NCBI GenBank assembly: GCA_005877655.1
Contig: VBOC01000155.1
Location: 1-17,723 of the forward strand
Direction of reading: 5' to 3'
Length of the DNA: 17,723 bases
From: Ignavibacteria bacterium
GTDB lineage: Bacteria > Bacteroidota > Ignavibacteria > UBA10030 > SZUA-254
Shown piece by piece: positions 6,381 through 13,220 of the stretch (within the stretch, counting starts at the first letter, position 1; the number at the start of each line of letters is the position of its first letter). The notes beneath the pieces are model-generated. The model worked only from the letters and a program-made list of their open reading frames with translations. It did no database searches and was not told the origin of the DNA. The position numbers and the translations under genes were made by a program.

Positions 6381-7163
6381 ATGCAGCCCCCTACAGCGGA
6401 CACTCCAGATAAGGGCGAAGAAGTCATCCAGGAACCGGGAGGAGAGGCGCTCGAACGCGCAACCCGGTCGATCATTCTCAAACCGGAAATCGCGAGCGAC
6501 ATCAACGAAGGGTTCATAGATTTCCAGTTCTATAATTGTTTCAACTATTCGCTCCTCTCGGCCGACGGCAAGTCGGTCAACCTCACGCTCGGAATTACCA
6601 GCGCAAACCCCGGAGAGGGAAAGACGCTTGTCGCCTGCAATCTCGCGGTTTCCCTTGCGATGGGATATGGGAAGGAGACCGTGCTCGTCGACCTGAACCT
6701 CGAAGAGCCGCGGATCCATGACATCTTCGGCATCCCGAAAGGCCCCGGCCTGGTCGATGCTCTGCAACGGGGGCCGATACAGGTTTCGAGGACTGCGATC
6801 GAACATTTGTCGATTCTTACCGCAGGCGAAACGAACGGTCAGTTCAAACCGGCGAAAGGGGGGAAGTCCGTGGGATTCCGGCGCCGCGGCATGGCCGCGC
6901 CGACCGTCGGGTTGAATCACCTGGCGGATTTCGGCAGCGTCATCCTATCGCTGGAGCAGCAATACGACTTCGTCATCGTCGATATGCCGTCGATCGAATC
7001 GAAAGGGGTTCCGATCCTCTACGCCAACCACCTCGACGGCCTGCTTGTTGTCGTCGACTCGCGCAAAACGAGACGCGCCGATCTTGAGCGGCTCTTCCGC
7101 CGCGTGCACAAACGGCAGGTGGTGGGATTCGTGTTCAACTGTTTCGAGTCTGAAGATCGCTAG
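6381..7163 (+). CDS. BY-kinase/CpsD-like P-loop ATPase with degenerate Walker A' motif
   Basis: AGGAG (6371-6375) supports a start at ATG 6381 (5-nt spacer) or the adjacent ATG 6378. 260 residues. The MinD/ParA-like fold is shown by Walker A TSANPGEGKT (73-82) and Walker B VIVDMP (198-203). In this family the partner Wzz/GumC tail activates a cytoplasmic tyrosine autokinase that controls chain length. Here Walker A' reads VLVDLNLEEPRI (101-112): the usual D-x-D-x-R is D-L-N-L-E, so the second Asp and the Arg are both changed. The C-terminus, FVFNCFESEDR, has no tyrosine cluster. Kinase activity is therefore doubtful, and it may act as an ATPase partner of the Wzz-like protein (inference). It has no membrane segment of its own. 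Confidence 0.85.
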   Translation: MQPPTADTPDKGEEVIQEPGGEALERATRSIILKPEIASDINEGFIDFQFYNCFNYSLLSADGKSVNLTLGITSANPGEGKTLVACNLAVSLAMGYGKETVLVDLNLEEPRIHDIFGIPKGPGLVDALQRGPIQVSRTAIEHLSILTAGETNGQFKPAKGGKSVGFRRRGMAAPTVGLNHLADFGSVILSLEQQYDFVIVDMPSIESKGVPILYANHLDGLLVVVDSRKTRRADLERLFRRVHKRQVVGFVFNCFESEDR

Positions 7164-7175
7164 AAGAGCATTCCG

Positions 7176-7346
7176 ATGATCTCACTCGGGGGAACCATTT
7201 CGCTTTGCATCATGGCAATGCTGATCGGGAAACGGCGCCCGGGTCCGATGACGTGGGTTGATTACATCATCGTCGCGACCATCGCGCTCGCGCAGGCTGC
7301 CGTTGTGGTGTACGATTTGTTTACCCTGGAGCTCCCGACCATATGA
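7176..7346 (+). CDS. Small two-helix membrane protein, translationally coupled to wzy
   Basis: A 56-codon ORF starts at ATG 7176, 12 nt after the ATPase gene, and stops at TGA 7344-7346. That stop overlaps the wzy-like ATG (7343) as ATGA. The protein has a first hydrophobic segment (ISLGGTISLCIMAMLIG), a short basic loop (KRRPGPMTWVD) and a second hydrophobic segment (YIIVATIALAQAAVVVYDLF), so it is predicted to be a hairpin in the inner membrane. I do not recognise the family. Its Shine-Dalgarno (GAAGAG, about 8 nt away) is weak. The stop/start overlap and the lack of stops in a well-formed amphipathic pattern argue that it is real. It may be an accessory subunit of the polymerase or of the Wzz/ATPase complex (inference). 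Confidence 0.65.
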   Translation: MISLGGTISLCIMAMLIGKRRPGPMTWVDYIIVATIALAQAAVVVYDLFTLELPTI

Positions 7347-8923
7347 GCCGTTCGGGCAACAGCACACTCGTGTTCGAAACGGGCACCCTGTCGGGATCCG
7401 GCCTCGGCGAGGCGTCCATGACATTGACGCTCGCCAGCCAGCGCGGACTGGTGCTCGGGTTCGCGGTGATGGGCTCGATTGTCCTATCGGCAATCATCAT
7501 CCTGACCTACGGAAACCTGGCCGCAGCCTATTCCTTCCTCGGCGCCTTCGCGGTCGCCCTTATCAGTTTTTACCGGCTTGACGTCGGACTGGACATGCTT
7601 GTCGGCCTCGTGCTCTTCTTCGATGAGTTTGATATTCCAGGATTTTATGCCTGGACGCTCAGTGCCGGCTACTTCGCAAACCTCAAGGAGTCATCGTATC
7701 TGATGGGTTCGGAATGGGCGGTGATGAATCCGTTTGAACTCCACCTCTTTCTCCTGTTCTTCATCTGGCTGCTCGTGGTTTGCCTGAGGCGGAATGTCAG
7801 GTTCACGCCGGTCACGCTCTGGCCGTCACTGGCCGTGATGCTGCTCTGGATGGTCGTGTCGCTCGCACTCGGATTGCAGCGGGGAGGCGATTTTCTCCCA
7901 GCTCTCTGGGAGATTCGGGCCATGTTCTATTTTGCCCTCGTCTTCGCGTTCGTCCCGCAGGTCATCGAGTCGAAGGCCCAGATCCGGACGCTCCTCTGGG
8001 TCATGATTGCGGCGATCTCGATCAAGGCTTTTCAGGCGATCGCGCGATATATCCTGGGAGGGTTTACGACACAGGGATATCCCACGCTGACGAATCATGA
8101 GGATCCCGTTTTTATGACGACGCTGGTCATCCTTCTCCTGGCGTTCCTTCTGTTCAGGTCAGGGGGAAGCCAGAAGGCCGCGCTCCTTGCGCTCCTGGGG
8201 CCGCTTCTTCTGGGGTTCTTTCTCAGACAGAGCCGCGCGGCCTACGCATCGGGAGCCGCATCGCTGGCGGTATTCTTCGTGCTGCTGTCGAAAGAAGAAC
8301 GGCGCCGGCTGCTGAAGAACTCGGCTCCGGCCATCCTCCTTTTCTCGCTCTATTGCGCCGTCATGTGGAACAGCGAAAGCCGGTGGGCGATGCCGGTCAA
8401 GCTTGTCAAGTCCGGGTTTTCCAACGATCGGGAAACGGCCGGAGAACGGTTCTATTCCAACCTCTACCGGGAGCATGAGAAATATGATCTGGCGATCACG
8501 GTCAGAAATGCTCCCACGATCGGGATCGGATTCGGAAAACAGTACGATCAGCCGATCAAGCTGGTCCCCATCCCGTTCACGCTCCGGGATTACATCCCCC
8601 ATAATCAGATCCTCTGGCTGATCGTGAAGATGGGGGGAGTGGGGTTTTTTCTGTTCTGGCTGTTTTTCGACGGCATCGTCTACCGGGGCGCATCGATGGT
8701 TTCCCGGCTGCAGTACCCGTATCTGAAGGCGGTTTGCGTGATGGCGGTGGCAGCCGTTGTCAACCAGATGGTGACGTCGTATTACGACCTCCAGTTGACG
8801 TACTACCGGAACATGATCTATCTGGCCGCCCTCCTCGGACTGCTGCCGGCGATCCGGAACCTCGATCCCGGCCTGTCCGGGAATCCCGACGCCGAGAGGG
8901 CGGATGAAGGAGAGGAGATATAG
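7343..8923 (+). CDS. wzy: Wzy-type polysaccharide polymerase / O-antigen ligase family membrane protein
   Basis: 526 residues, highly hydrophobic, with about ten or more predicted membrane helices. The Wzy_C-type signature is present: a short LRQSRAAYASG motif at the end of a helix (294-304), then a large periplasmic loop (about 345-425) with SNLYREHEKYDLAITV, the PTIGIGFGKQ turn (391-400) and IPHNQILWLIVKMGGVGFF (418-436). In this family the conserved Arg and the P-H-N motif contribute to handling lipid-linked glycan in the periplasm. WaaL ligases and Wzy polymerases share these features. Polymerase is preferred because Wzx, Wzz and Wza-like genes surround it and no lipid A-core genes are seen. 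The start overlaps the small membrane protein by ATGA; the next gene begins 2 nt after the stop. No frame break is seen. Confidence 0.85.
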   Translation: MSRSGNSTLVFETGTLSGSGLGEASMTLTLASQRGLVLGFAVMGSIVLSAIIILTYGNLAAAYSFLGAFAVALISFYRLDVGLDMLVGLVLFFDEFDIPGFYAWTLSAGYFANLKESSYLMGSEWAVMNPFELHLFLLFFIWLLVVCLRRNVRFTPVTLWPSLAVMLLWMVVSLALGLQRGGDFLPALWEIRAMFYFALVFAFVPQVIESKAQIRTLLWVMIAAISIKAFQAIARYILGGFTTQGYPTLTNHEDPVFMTTLVILLLAFLLFRSGGSQKAALLALLGPLLLGFFLRQSRAAYASGAASLAVFFVLLSKEERRRLLKNSAPAILLFSLYCAVMWNSESRWAMPVKLVKSGFSNDRETAGERFYSNLYREHEKYDLAITVRNAPTIGIGFGKQYDQPIKLVPIPFTLRDYIPHNQILWLIVKMGGVGFFLFWLFFDGIVYRGASMVSRLQYPYLKAVCVMAVAAVVNQMVTSYYDLQLTYYRNMIYLAALLGLLPAIRNLDPGLSGNPDAERADEGEEI

Positions 8924-8925
8924 CC

Positions 8926-9732
8926 ATGAACCTCAGAACGCCTCAGCCTCGATCGATCTTCCTCCTGGGCACCCGGGTCGACAACATCGACGAATTCACC
9001 GCGCTTCGCATGACGATAGGCTTCGCCGCGCATCGCGACGGCCTGCCCGCGCGAACAGTCTGTTTTACGAATGTTCACACCATCTGTGAGGCGAGGCGCG
9101 ACCGCTCATTGATGCATTGCGTTAATCTCGCGGATCTGGTGCTGCCCGACGGGAGCGGATTGAAAATCGCCGGCCGGATTTTTGGCACCCCCATCCGCGA
9201 AAACCTCAATGGAACCGATTTTACTCCAAAAGTTCTCGATGCCGCACGGCAGAATGGCCTGAGCGTTTATCTTCTCGGTGCGCAGCTGGGAAGGGTGGTC
9301 TCGTGCCGTGCAAATCTCCTGAGGCAATACCCGAATTTGAGGATCGTGGGACTTCATCACGGCTATTTCACTCCGGAGGATGAACAGGACGTCATCCGGG
9401 ACATCAATGCCAAACAGCCGGATATTCTGCTTGTCGCGCTCGGCACCCCGGTGCAGGAAAAATGGATTTCAAGAAATGCAAGAAGGCTGAACGTCGGAGT
9501 CTGCCTCGCCGTGGGGGGGCTCTTCGACTTTCTCTCCGGCACAATTGTACGCGCCCCGGCCTGGATGCGGCGCGCGGGCATTGAATGGATCTTCCGTTTT
9601 CTCCAGGAACCGCGGCTGAAATGGAAACGGGTGCTTCTCGAAATCCCGATGTTCCTCGCCCTGGTGATTGCGAAACGGATCGTACCGCGGAAGCTACGGA
9701 TGACCCATGATCGGAGGGTAGCGCTGCGATGA
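8926..9732 (+). CDS. WecG/TagA/CpsF-family glycosyltransferase (GT26)
   Basis: 268 residues, starting at ATG 8926 with AGGAG 8 nt upstream. Family signatures run in order: CFTNVHT (46-52), VLPDGSGLKIAGRIFG (72-87) with the likely catalytic Asp75, GTDFTPKVL (96-104), VYLLGAQ (114-120), LLVALGTPVQEKWI (168-181) and CLAVGGLFDFLSG (193-205). The C-terminal appendage RAPAWMRRAGIEWIFRFLQE is also typical; in TagA this tail binds the membrane. These enzymes add the second sugar (for example ManNAc or ManNAcA) to undecaprenyl-PP-HexNAc, which fits the WecA-like initiator in this window. The sugar donor cannot be read from the sequence. No nucleotide-sugar epimerase or dehydrogenase for it is in the window. 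The stop overlaps the next gene's ATG (ATGA at 9729-9732). Confidence 0.88.
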   Translation: MNLRTPQPRSIFLLGTRVDNIDEFTALRMTIGFAAHRDGLPARTVCFTNVHTICEARRDRSLMHCVNLADLVLPDGSGLKIAGRIFGTPIRENLNGTDFTPKVLDAARQNGLSVYLLGAQLGRVVSCRANLLRQYPNLRIVGLHHGYFTPEDEQDVIRDINAKQPDILLVALGTPVQEKWISRNARRLNVGVCLAVGGLFDFLSGTIVRAPAWMRRAGIEWIFRFLQEPRLKWKRVLLEIPMFLALVIAKRIVPRKLRMTHDRRVALR

Positions 9733-10415
9733 AAATCGATGTCGCCCGATCGGTCACGAAGAACGACGCCGTCATGATGGGCTCCCAGGTCGTGACGTGG
9801 CTCTACACGTTCATCCTCATGCTCTTCCTGCCACGTTATCTCGGCAGCGAGGATTACGGAAGGCTGTACCTGGCAATCTCCGTCGGCATGATCATCCAGA
9901 TCGTGATCGAGTTTGGCGGCAGCTACTACATCCCCAAGGAGGTTTCGAGGGATCAGGCAAGCGCCCCCTCGCTGGTGATGAATTTCATTCTCATTCGAAT
10001 CTTCCTCTGGGTTGTCTCAATTCTGCTCCTGGCCGGGTTCGCGAATTTGGCCAGCTACCCGGGGGAAGTGAAGGGGCTCCTTTTCATCATCGGCACCGCG
10101 AAGCTCTGGGAAGGCATCGCGGGAGTGGTGCGCAATTGCCTCCAGGGATTTGAAAAAATGGAATACACGTCGGCCGCCGCAATCGTCGAGCGGACGTTTC
10201 TCACCGCGGTTGGCGTTGTTGCGCTTTTTTTGGGGGCGGGAGCAGCGGTGATTGCGGCGATCATGGCCGTGAGTACGCTCCTGAATTTTCTGACCGTCGC
10301 GAAATTCTTTCGCCGGTTCGTGCCCCGGCTTCCCCGCTTCGATCCTTCGGCTGCTTTCGCTCATGGCGTCGGAATCGGAGGTGGGGTGGTACGGGGCCGC
10401 GTACCGTTTTTTTGA
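9729..10415 (+). CDS. wzx: Wzx-type polysaccharide flippase, 5' fragment of a broken gene
   Basis: The start at ATG 9729 overlaps the previous stop. This half has six membrane segments typical of the MATE/MVF flippase superfamily (TM1 around VTWLYTFILMLFLPRYLG, followed by SEDYGRLYLAISVGMI). It moves lipid-linked repeat units across the inner membrane. Family-like sequence ends at RFDPSAAFA, near 10361. The remaining codons to the stop at 10415 are out of frame. The seventh membrane segment, usually of the form F-x-R-I-D-T-x-M-L-S, is missing between this fragment and the 3' part, so this is a deletion plus frame change rather than a simple indel. Both frames read sensibly through GCTTTCGCT at 10353-10361. 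Confidence 0.85.
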   Translation: MKIDVARSVTKNDAVMMGSQVVTWLYTFILMLFLPRYLGSEDYGRLYLAISVGMIIQIVIEFGGSYYIPKEVSRDQASAPSLVMNFILIRIFLWVVSILLLAGFANLASYPGEVKGLLFIIGTAKLWEGIAGVVRNCLQGFEKMEYTSAAAIVERTFLTAVGVVALFLGAGAAVIAAIMAVSTLLNFLTVAKFFRRFVPRLPRFDPSAAFAHGVGIGGGVVRGRVPFF

Positions 10416-11118
10416 CGTCCTCATGTTTCTGCCGAGCATCATCACGACCGCCCTTTTTCCCGTCCTGTCGCGGCTGTGGATCCAGGACGAAAAGATGCTC
10501 GGCAGCACCACGAACCGCTGCCTCGACTTTGTGATCTTTGCCGCCGTGCCCGCCGGCGTTTGCACGTTCGCCTACGCGGAACAGATCATCCAGTTCTTCT
10601 TCGGATTGAAAGAATACGGGCCGTCGGTTATCATTCTTCGTATTTTCTCGTTCGGCGTCCTCATGCTCTACGTCGATATGATTCTGGGGACGATGTTGTT
10701 CGCCTCCGACAGGCAGCGGCAGTGGACGGTGGTGGCGTTCATTGCCCTGGTGCTGAATCCTCTCCTTAATTATCTGCTGATTCCGATCTCCGAATCGCGG
10801 ATGGGCAATGCGGGCATCGAGGTTGTTGTCATGATCGCGGCGCTGAGGATCATGCCGGCGCACGTCCTGGGAACGTCGTGGATTGCCTCGACCGCCCGCG
10901 CCGCCGGCGCCGGGATGCTGATGGCGATTGCCATTATAATGGAAAACCGGGCGTCAATGCCGTGGCTCCCGGCCGGCATCATCGCGATCGGCCTCTACAT
11001 CGCCGCTTTGCTGGCGATGCGCGCCTTTCAGCCCGCCGAGCTTGCATTCATCCAGGGCTTTTTCTCCAGCCGTAATCTGAAAACCATTTTCCTTACACAA
11101 CGTGAGGTGAGCGCATGA
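10351..11118 (+). CDS. wzx: Wzx-type polysaccharide flippase, 3' fragment
   Basis: This is the continuation of the flippase in the +1 frame. It begins LLSLMASESEVGWYGAAYRF, the segment that normally follows the D-T-x-M-L-S helix, and continues with the C-terminal membrane helices (LMFLPSIITTALFPVLSRLW, then IILRIFSFGVLMLYVDMILG and AGAGMLMAIAIIM). ATG 10363 is available, but no clear Shine-Dalgarno precedes it. A second, in-frame gap is suspected at about 10817-10820. There GNAGI runs straight into EVVVMIAAL, whereas family members carry about ten more residues (G-x-A-x-A-T-type helix). The fragment ends with TGA overlapping the next ATG (11115-11118). With the missing pieces the protein would be about 490 residues, the usual Wzx length. 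Confidence 0.8.
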   Translation: MLSLMASESEVGWYGAAYRFFDVLMFLPSIITTALFPVLSRLWIQDEKMLGSTTNRCLDFVIFAAVPAGVCTFAYAEQIIQFFFGLKEYGPSVIILRIFSFGVLMLYVDMILGTMLFASDRQRQWTVVAFIALVLNPLLNYLLIPISESRMGNAGIEVVVMIAALRIMPAHVLGTSWIASTARAAGAGMLMAIAIIMENRASMPWLPAGIIAIGLYIAALLAMRAFQPAELAFIQGFFSSRNLKTIFLTQREVSA

Positions 11119-11825
11119 GAATTCTGCATCTGTTTCCTTATTCGCCCATTCCTCCAACGTTCGGGGGAGCCCTGCGCAACTACCACCTGCTGAAGCACAT
11201 GGCGGCGAAGCACGATGTGAGCGTGCTGTTATACGGGACATCGGAAGACGCAGACTCGATTGCCGAGGGATTTCATCTGCCCGGCGAGCGGATCCGGATA
11301 GTGCGGAGAACCTGGATCCGGAACCACTGGCGGCTTGGACAGATGTATGCGATGTCAACCCCCCACAGTTTTTTCCATCTCATGATCGGCCGCTCGGGCA
11401 GGATGCAGGAAGCGATCGACGAGGTCCTCGCCGCCGGGGAGTTCGACATCGTGCAGACCGAATTCACGCCGATGGGATGTTACAAGCTGAGGACCGCGGC
11501 GGCGAAAATCCTGGACGCGCACAATGTCGAGTACCATAACCACCTCCGGATGTCTGTGCACGCGAACTCGCTGATCAGGCGCCTCTGGTACCGGCGTGAG
11601 ACGCACATGCTGAAAGGAGAAGAGACGCGGGCCTGCCGGCAGCATGATGCGGTCTTTGCGACTTCCGCGCGCGACCTGGAACTGCTGGAGAAGCTCTCGC
11701 CGGGGGTTCCGAAATTCGTTATCCCCAACGGGGTCGATGCGTCGTACTTCAGGCCGAACGGCCAGGCTCCGGCATCCCCCTCGCTGAGATCTTTCCACTC
11801 ATTAATAGGAAGGTTCCCGGCGTAA
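11115..11825 (+). CDS. GT4-family glycosyltransferase, 5' fragment of a broken gene
   Basis: The ATG at 11115 is preceded by GAGGTGA and overlaps the flippase stop. The N-terminal GT-B donor-independent half is present: MRILHLFPYSPIPPTFGG with the Gly loop, KILDAHNVEYHN, and ATSARDLELL leading to FVIPNGVDASYFRP, the linker that enters the C-terminal domain. Sequence sense ends at GQAPASPSL (about 11785). The stretch normally found next (a strand such as L-V-F-T-G, then Y-x-P-N-x-D) is missing, and the reading frame changes. The enzyme would add a hexose-type residue from a nucleotide sugar to the lipid-linked repeat unit at the cytoplasmic membrane face. Donor and linkage cannot be read. Confidence 0.82.
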   Translation: MRILHLFPYSPIPPTFGGALRNYHLLKHMAAKHDVSVLLYGTSEDADSIAEGFHLPGERIRIVRRTWIRNHWRLGQMYAMSTPHSFFHLMIGRSGRMQEAIDEVLAAGEFDIVQTEFTPMGCYKLRTAAAKILDAHNVEYHNHLRMSVHANSLIRRLWYRRETHMLKGEETRACRQHDAVFATSARDLELLEKLSPGVPKFVIPNGVDASYFRPNGQAPASPSLRSFHSLIGRFPA

Positions 11826-12307
11826 CAATCACGATCGTCGGAAACCGCCCGCCCCGGGAATTATTAAGGAGGGCCTCGGACCAAGTCATCATCACCGGCT
11901 ACGTGGACGACGTTCGCCCGTTCGTCGAGCGCGCCAGCGTCTATGTCGCACCGCTGCGTATTGGAAGCGGAACACGATTGAAAATTCTGGAAGCCTTATC
12001 GATGAAGAAACCGGTCGTCACGACCAGCATCGGGTGCGAGGGGCTGGACATCCTTGACGGGGAATCGGCTCTCGTTGCCGATGAGCCTGAAGCGTTTGCT
12101 TCGCGCGTGATCGAGCTGCTTCAAAATGGAGGATTGCGCCGGAAGCTGATGCGAGGCGGGTATGAGCTGGTGCGGGAGAAGTACGATTGGCGCATCGTGC
12201 ACCAACGGCTGGATCAAGCCTATTGCGAGGTGTTGCGGAGCGCGCGCGTCCCTGCCGTCGCGGACCGGGAACGTCTCGAGTACCCTGAGCCGGTTTACGC
12301 AACGTAA
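11780..12307 (+). CDS. GT4-family glycosyltransferase, 3' fragment
   Basis: The frame continues as LAEIFPLINRKVPGVTITIV, a G-N-R-P-P loop, VIITGYVDDVRPFVERASVY, and the nucleotide-sugar site APLRIGSGTRLKILEALSM with the catalytic-type Glu of the E-x7-E region (K-I-L-E-A-L). It ends EKYDWRIVHQRLDQAY. This is the C-terminal Rossmann domain of a GT4 enzyme. The bases CTCGCTG at 11780-11786 read as PSL in the upstream frame and as LAE in this one. That fits a deletion between two short direct repeats with loss of roughly 20-25 codons. ATG 11903 exists but would leave out the start of the domain. The gene ends 31 nt before the deacetylase start. Confidence 0.82.
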   Translation, partial: LAEIFPLINRKVPGVTITIVGNRPPRELLRRASDQVIITGYVDDVRPFVERASVYVAPLRIGSGTRLKILEALSMKKPVVTTSIGCEGLDILDGESALVADEPEAFASRVIELLQNGGLRRKLMRGGYELVREKYDWRIVHQRLDQAYCEVLRSARVPAVADRERLEYPEPVYAT

Positions 12308-12338
12308 GTCTCTCACGACCATGAAAGGAGAATTTTGC

Positions 12339-13220
12339 GTGGCAACAGACGGAAGCGTGGTGCAGATGGATCACCGCGCCCGCAACTCGATGAACGTGCT
12401 GATGTACCACCGGATCGTCGACGACGAAAGCCGTGCACAACGGCACTGGACCTGCGTCCACGTGGACAATCTCGCTCAACAGCTCCACATGCTGGATCGC
12501 TGCGGTTTTACCACCATCACCTTCAACGATTACCAGCTATCCCTTTCCGTTGAGGTGAATTTGCCGCGAAAACCGGTCGTCATTAGTTTCGACGACGGAT
12601 ATCTTGACACCTACCGGCTGGCGTTTCCCGTCTTGCGGGAACTTGGAATGAAAGCCGTCGTCTTCGTCGTCGCCGGCAAGAATGTAAAGTCCAATATCTG
12701 GGACCGGCATATCGGTGTTCCTCCGGCCCCGCTTCTTGAGCCCGGACATCTGGTGCAGATGTCGCGGGAGGGAATCGAAATCGGTTCTCACTCCCTGACG
12801 CATCCGCGCCTCATCGATCTGCCGGACGATGCTGCTTGGGAAGAGTTATCCCACTCGAAGCTTCTACTCGAGATGCTCCTTGACTCCCCGATTAACAGCA
12901 TCTCGTATCCCTACGGGATCGTGGATACCAGAATCAAGAACATGGCCCGGGAAGCCGGCTATACGATCGGGTGCGGCGTCTCGAGCGGTCCCGCACACTT
13001 CGGGGATGACCTGATGGAAGTACGGAGGACTGCCATTAAGAATTCGACCGGACCGCTGGGGTTCGGATTGCGGCTTCTGCCGCTCTTCCAACGATATTCT
13101 TTTCTCCGCTGGAAAACTTCGCAGGCCTTATCGAGCCGGGCGACTCCCGCACGCAGGAGGAATCTGCCCGATGTCGCGATTTCGACCGTCCCGGGGAATG
13201 GGTTCGAACATGAGAACTGA
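12339..13220 (+). CDS. NodB-type polysaccharide deacetylase, probably cytoplasmic
   Basis: The GTG at 12339 is chosen because AAAGGAG (12324-12330) lies 8 nt upstream; an in-frame ATG at 12321 has no such site. 293 residues. Carbohydrate esterase 4 motifs are visible: motif 1 VVISFDDGY (80-88; D85 and D86), motif 2 EIGSHSLTHPRL (147-158; His151 and His155 as metal ligands) and motif 3 SISYPYG (187-193). The N-terminal block NVLMYHRIVDD is also typical. These enzymes remove N- or O-acetyl groups from sugars in a metal-dependent reaction. No signal peptide or membrane segment is visible, so it would act on cytoplasmic or lipid-linked intermediates before flipping, unlike secreted PgaB/IcaB types. 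Its last 50 nt overlap the following acyltransferase gene. Confidence 0.87.
   Translation: MATDGSVVQMDHRARNSMNVLMYHRIVDDESRAQRHWTCVHVDNLAQQLHMLDRCGFTTITFNDYQLSLSVEVNLPRKPVVISFDDGYLDTYRLAFPVLRELGMKAVVFVVAGKNVKSNIWDRHIGVPPAPLLEPGHLVQMSREGIEIGSHSLTHPRLIDLPDDAAWEELSHSKLLLEMLLDSPINSISYPYGIVDTRIKNMAREAGYTIGCGVSSGPAHFGDDLMEVRRTAIKNSTGPLGFGLRLLPLFQRYSFLRWKTSQALSSRATPARRRNLPDVAISTVPGNGFEHEN

Noticed and set aside
6141..6920. 259-codon minus-strand frame antisense to wzz and the ATPase
   Set aside because: Antisense to Walker A and Walker B regions, with no recognisable domain of its own.
7164..7175. Possible promoter or terminator between ATPase and the small membrane protein
   Set aside because: Only 12 nt with no hairpin or promoter-like boxes; consistent with one operon.
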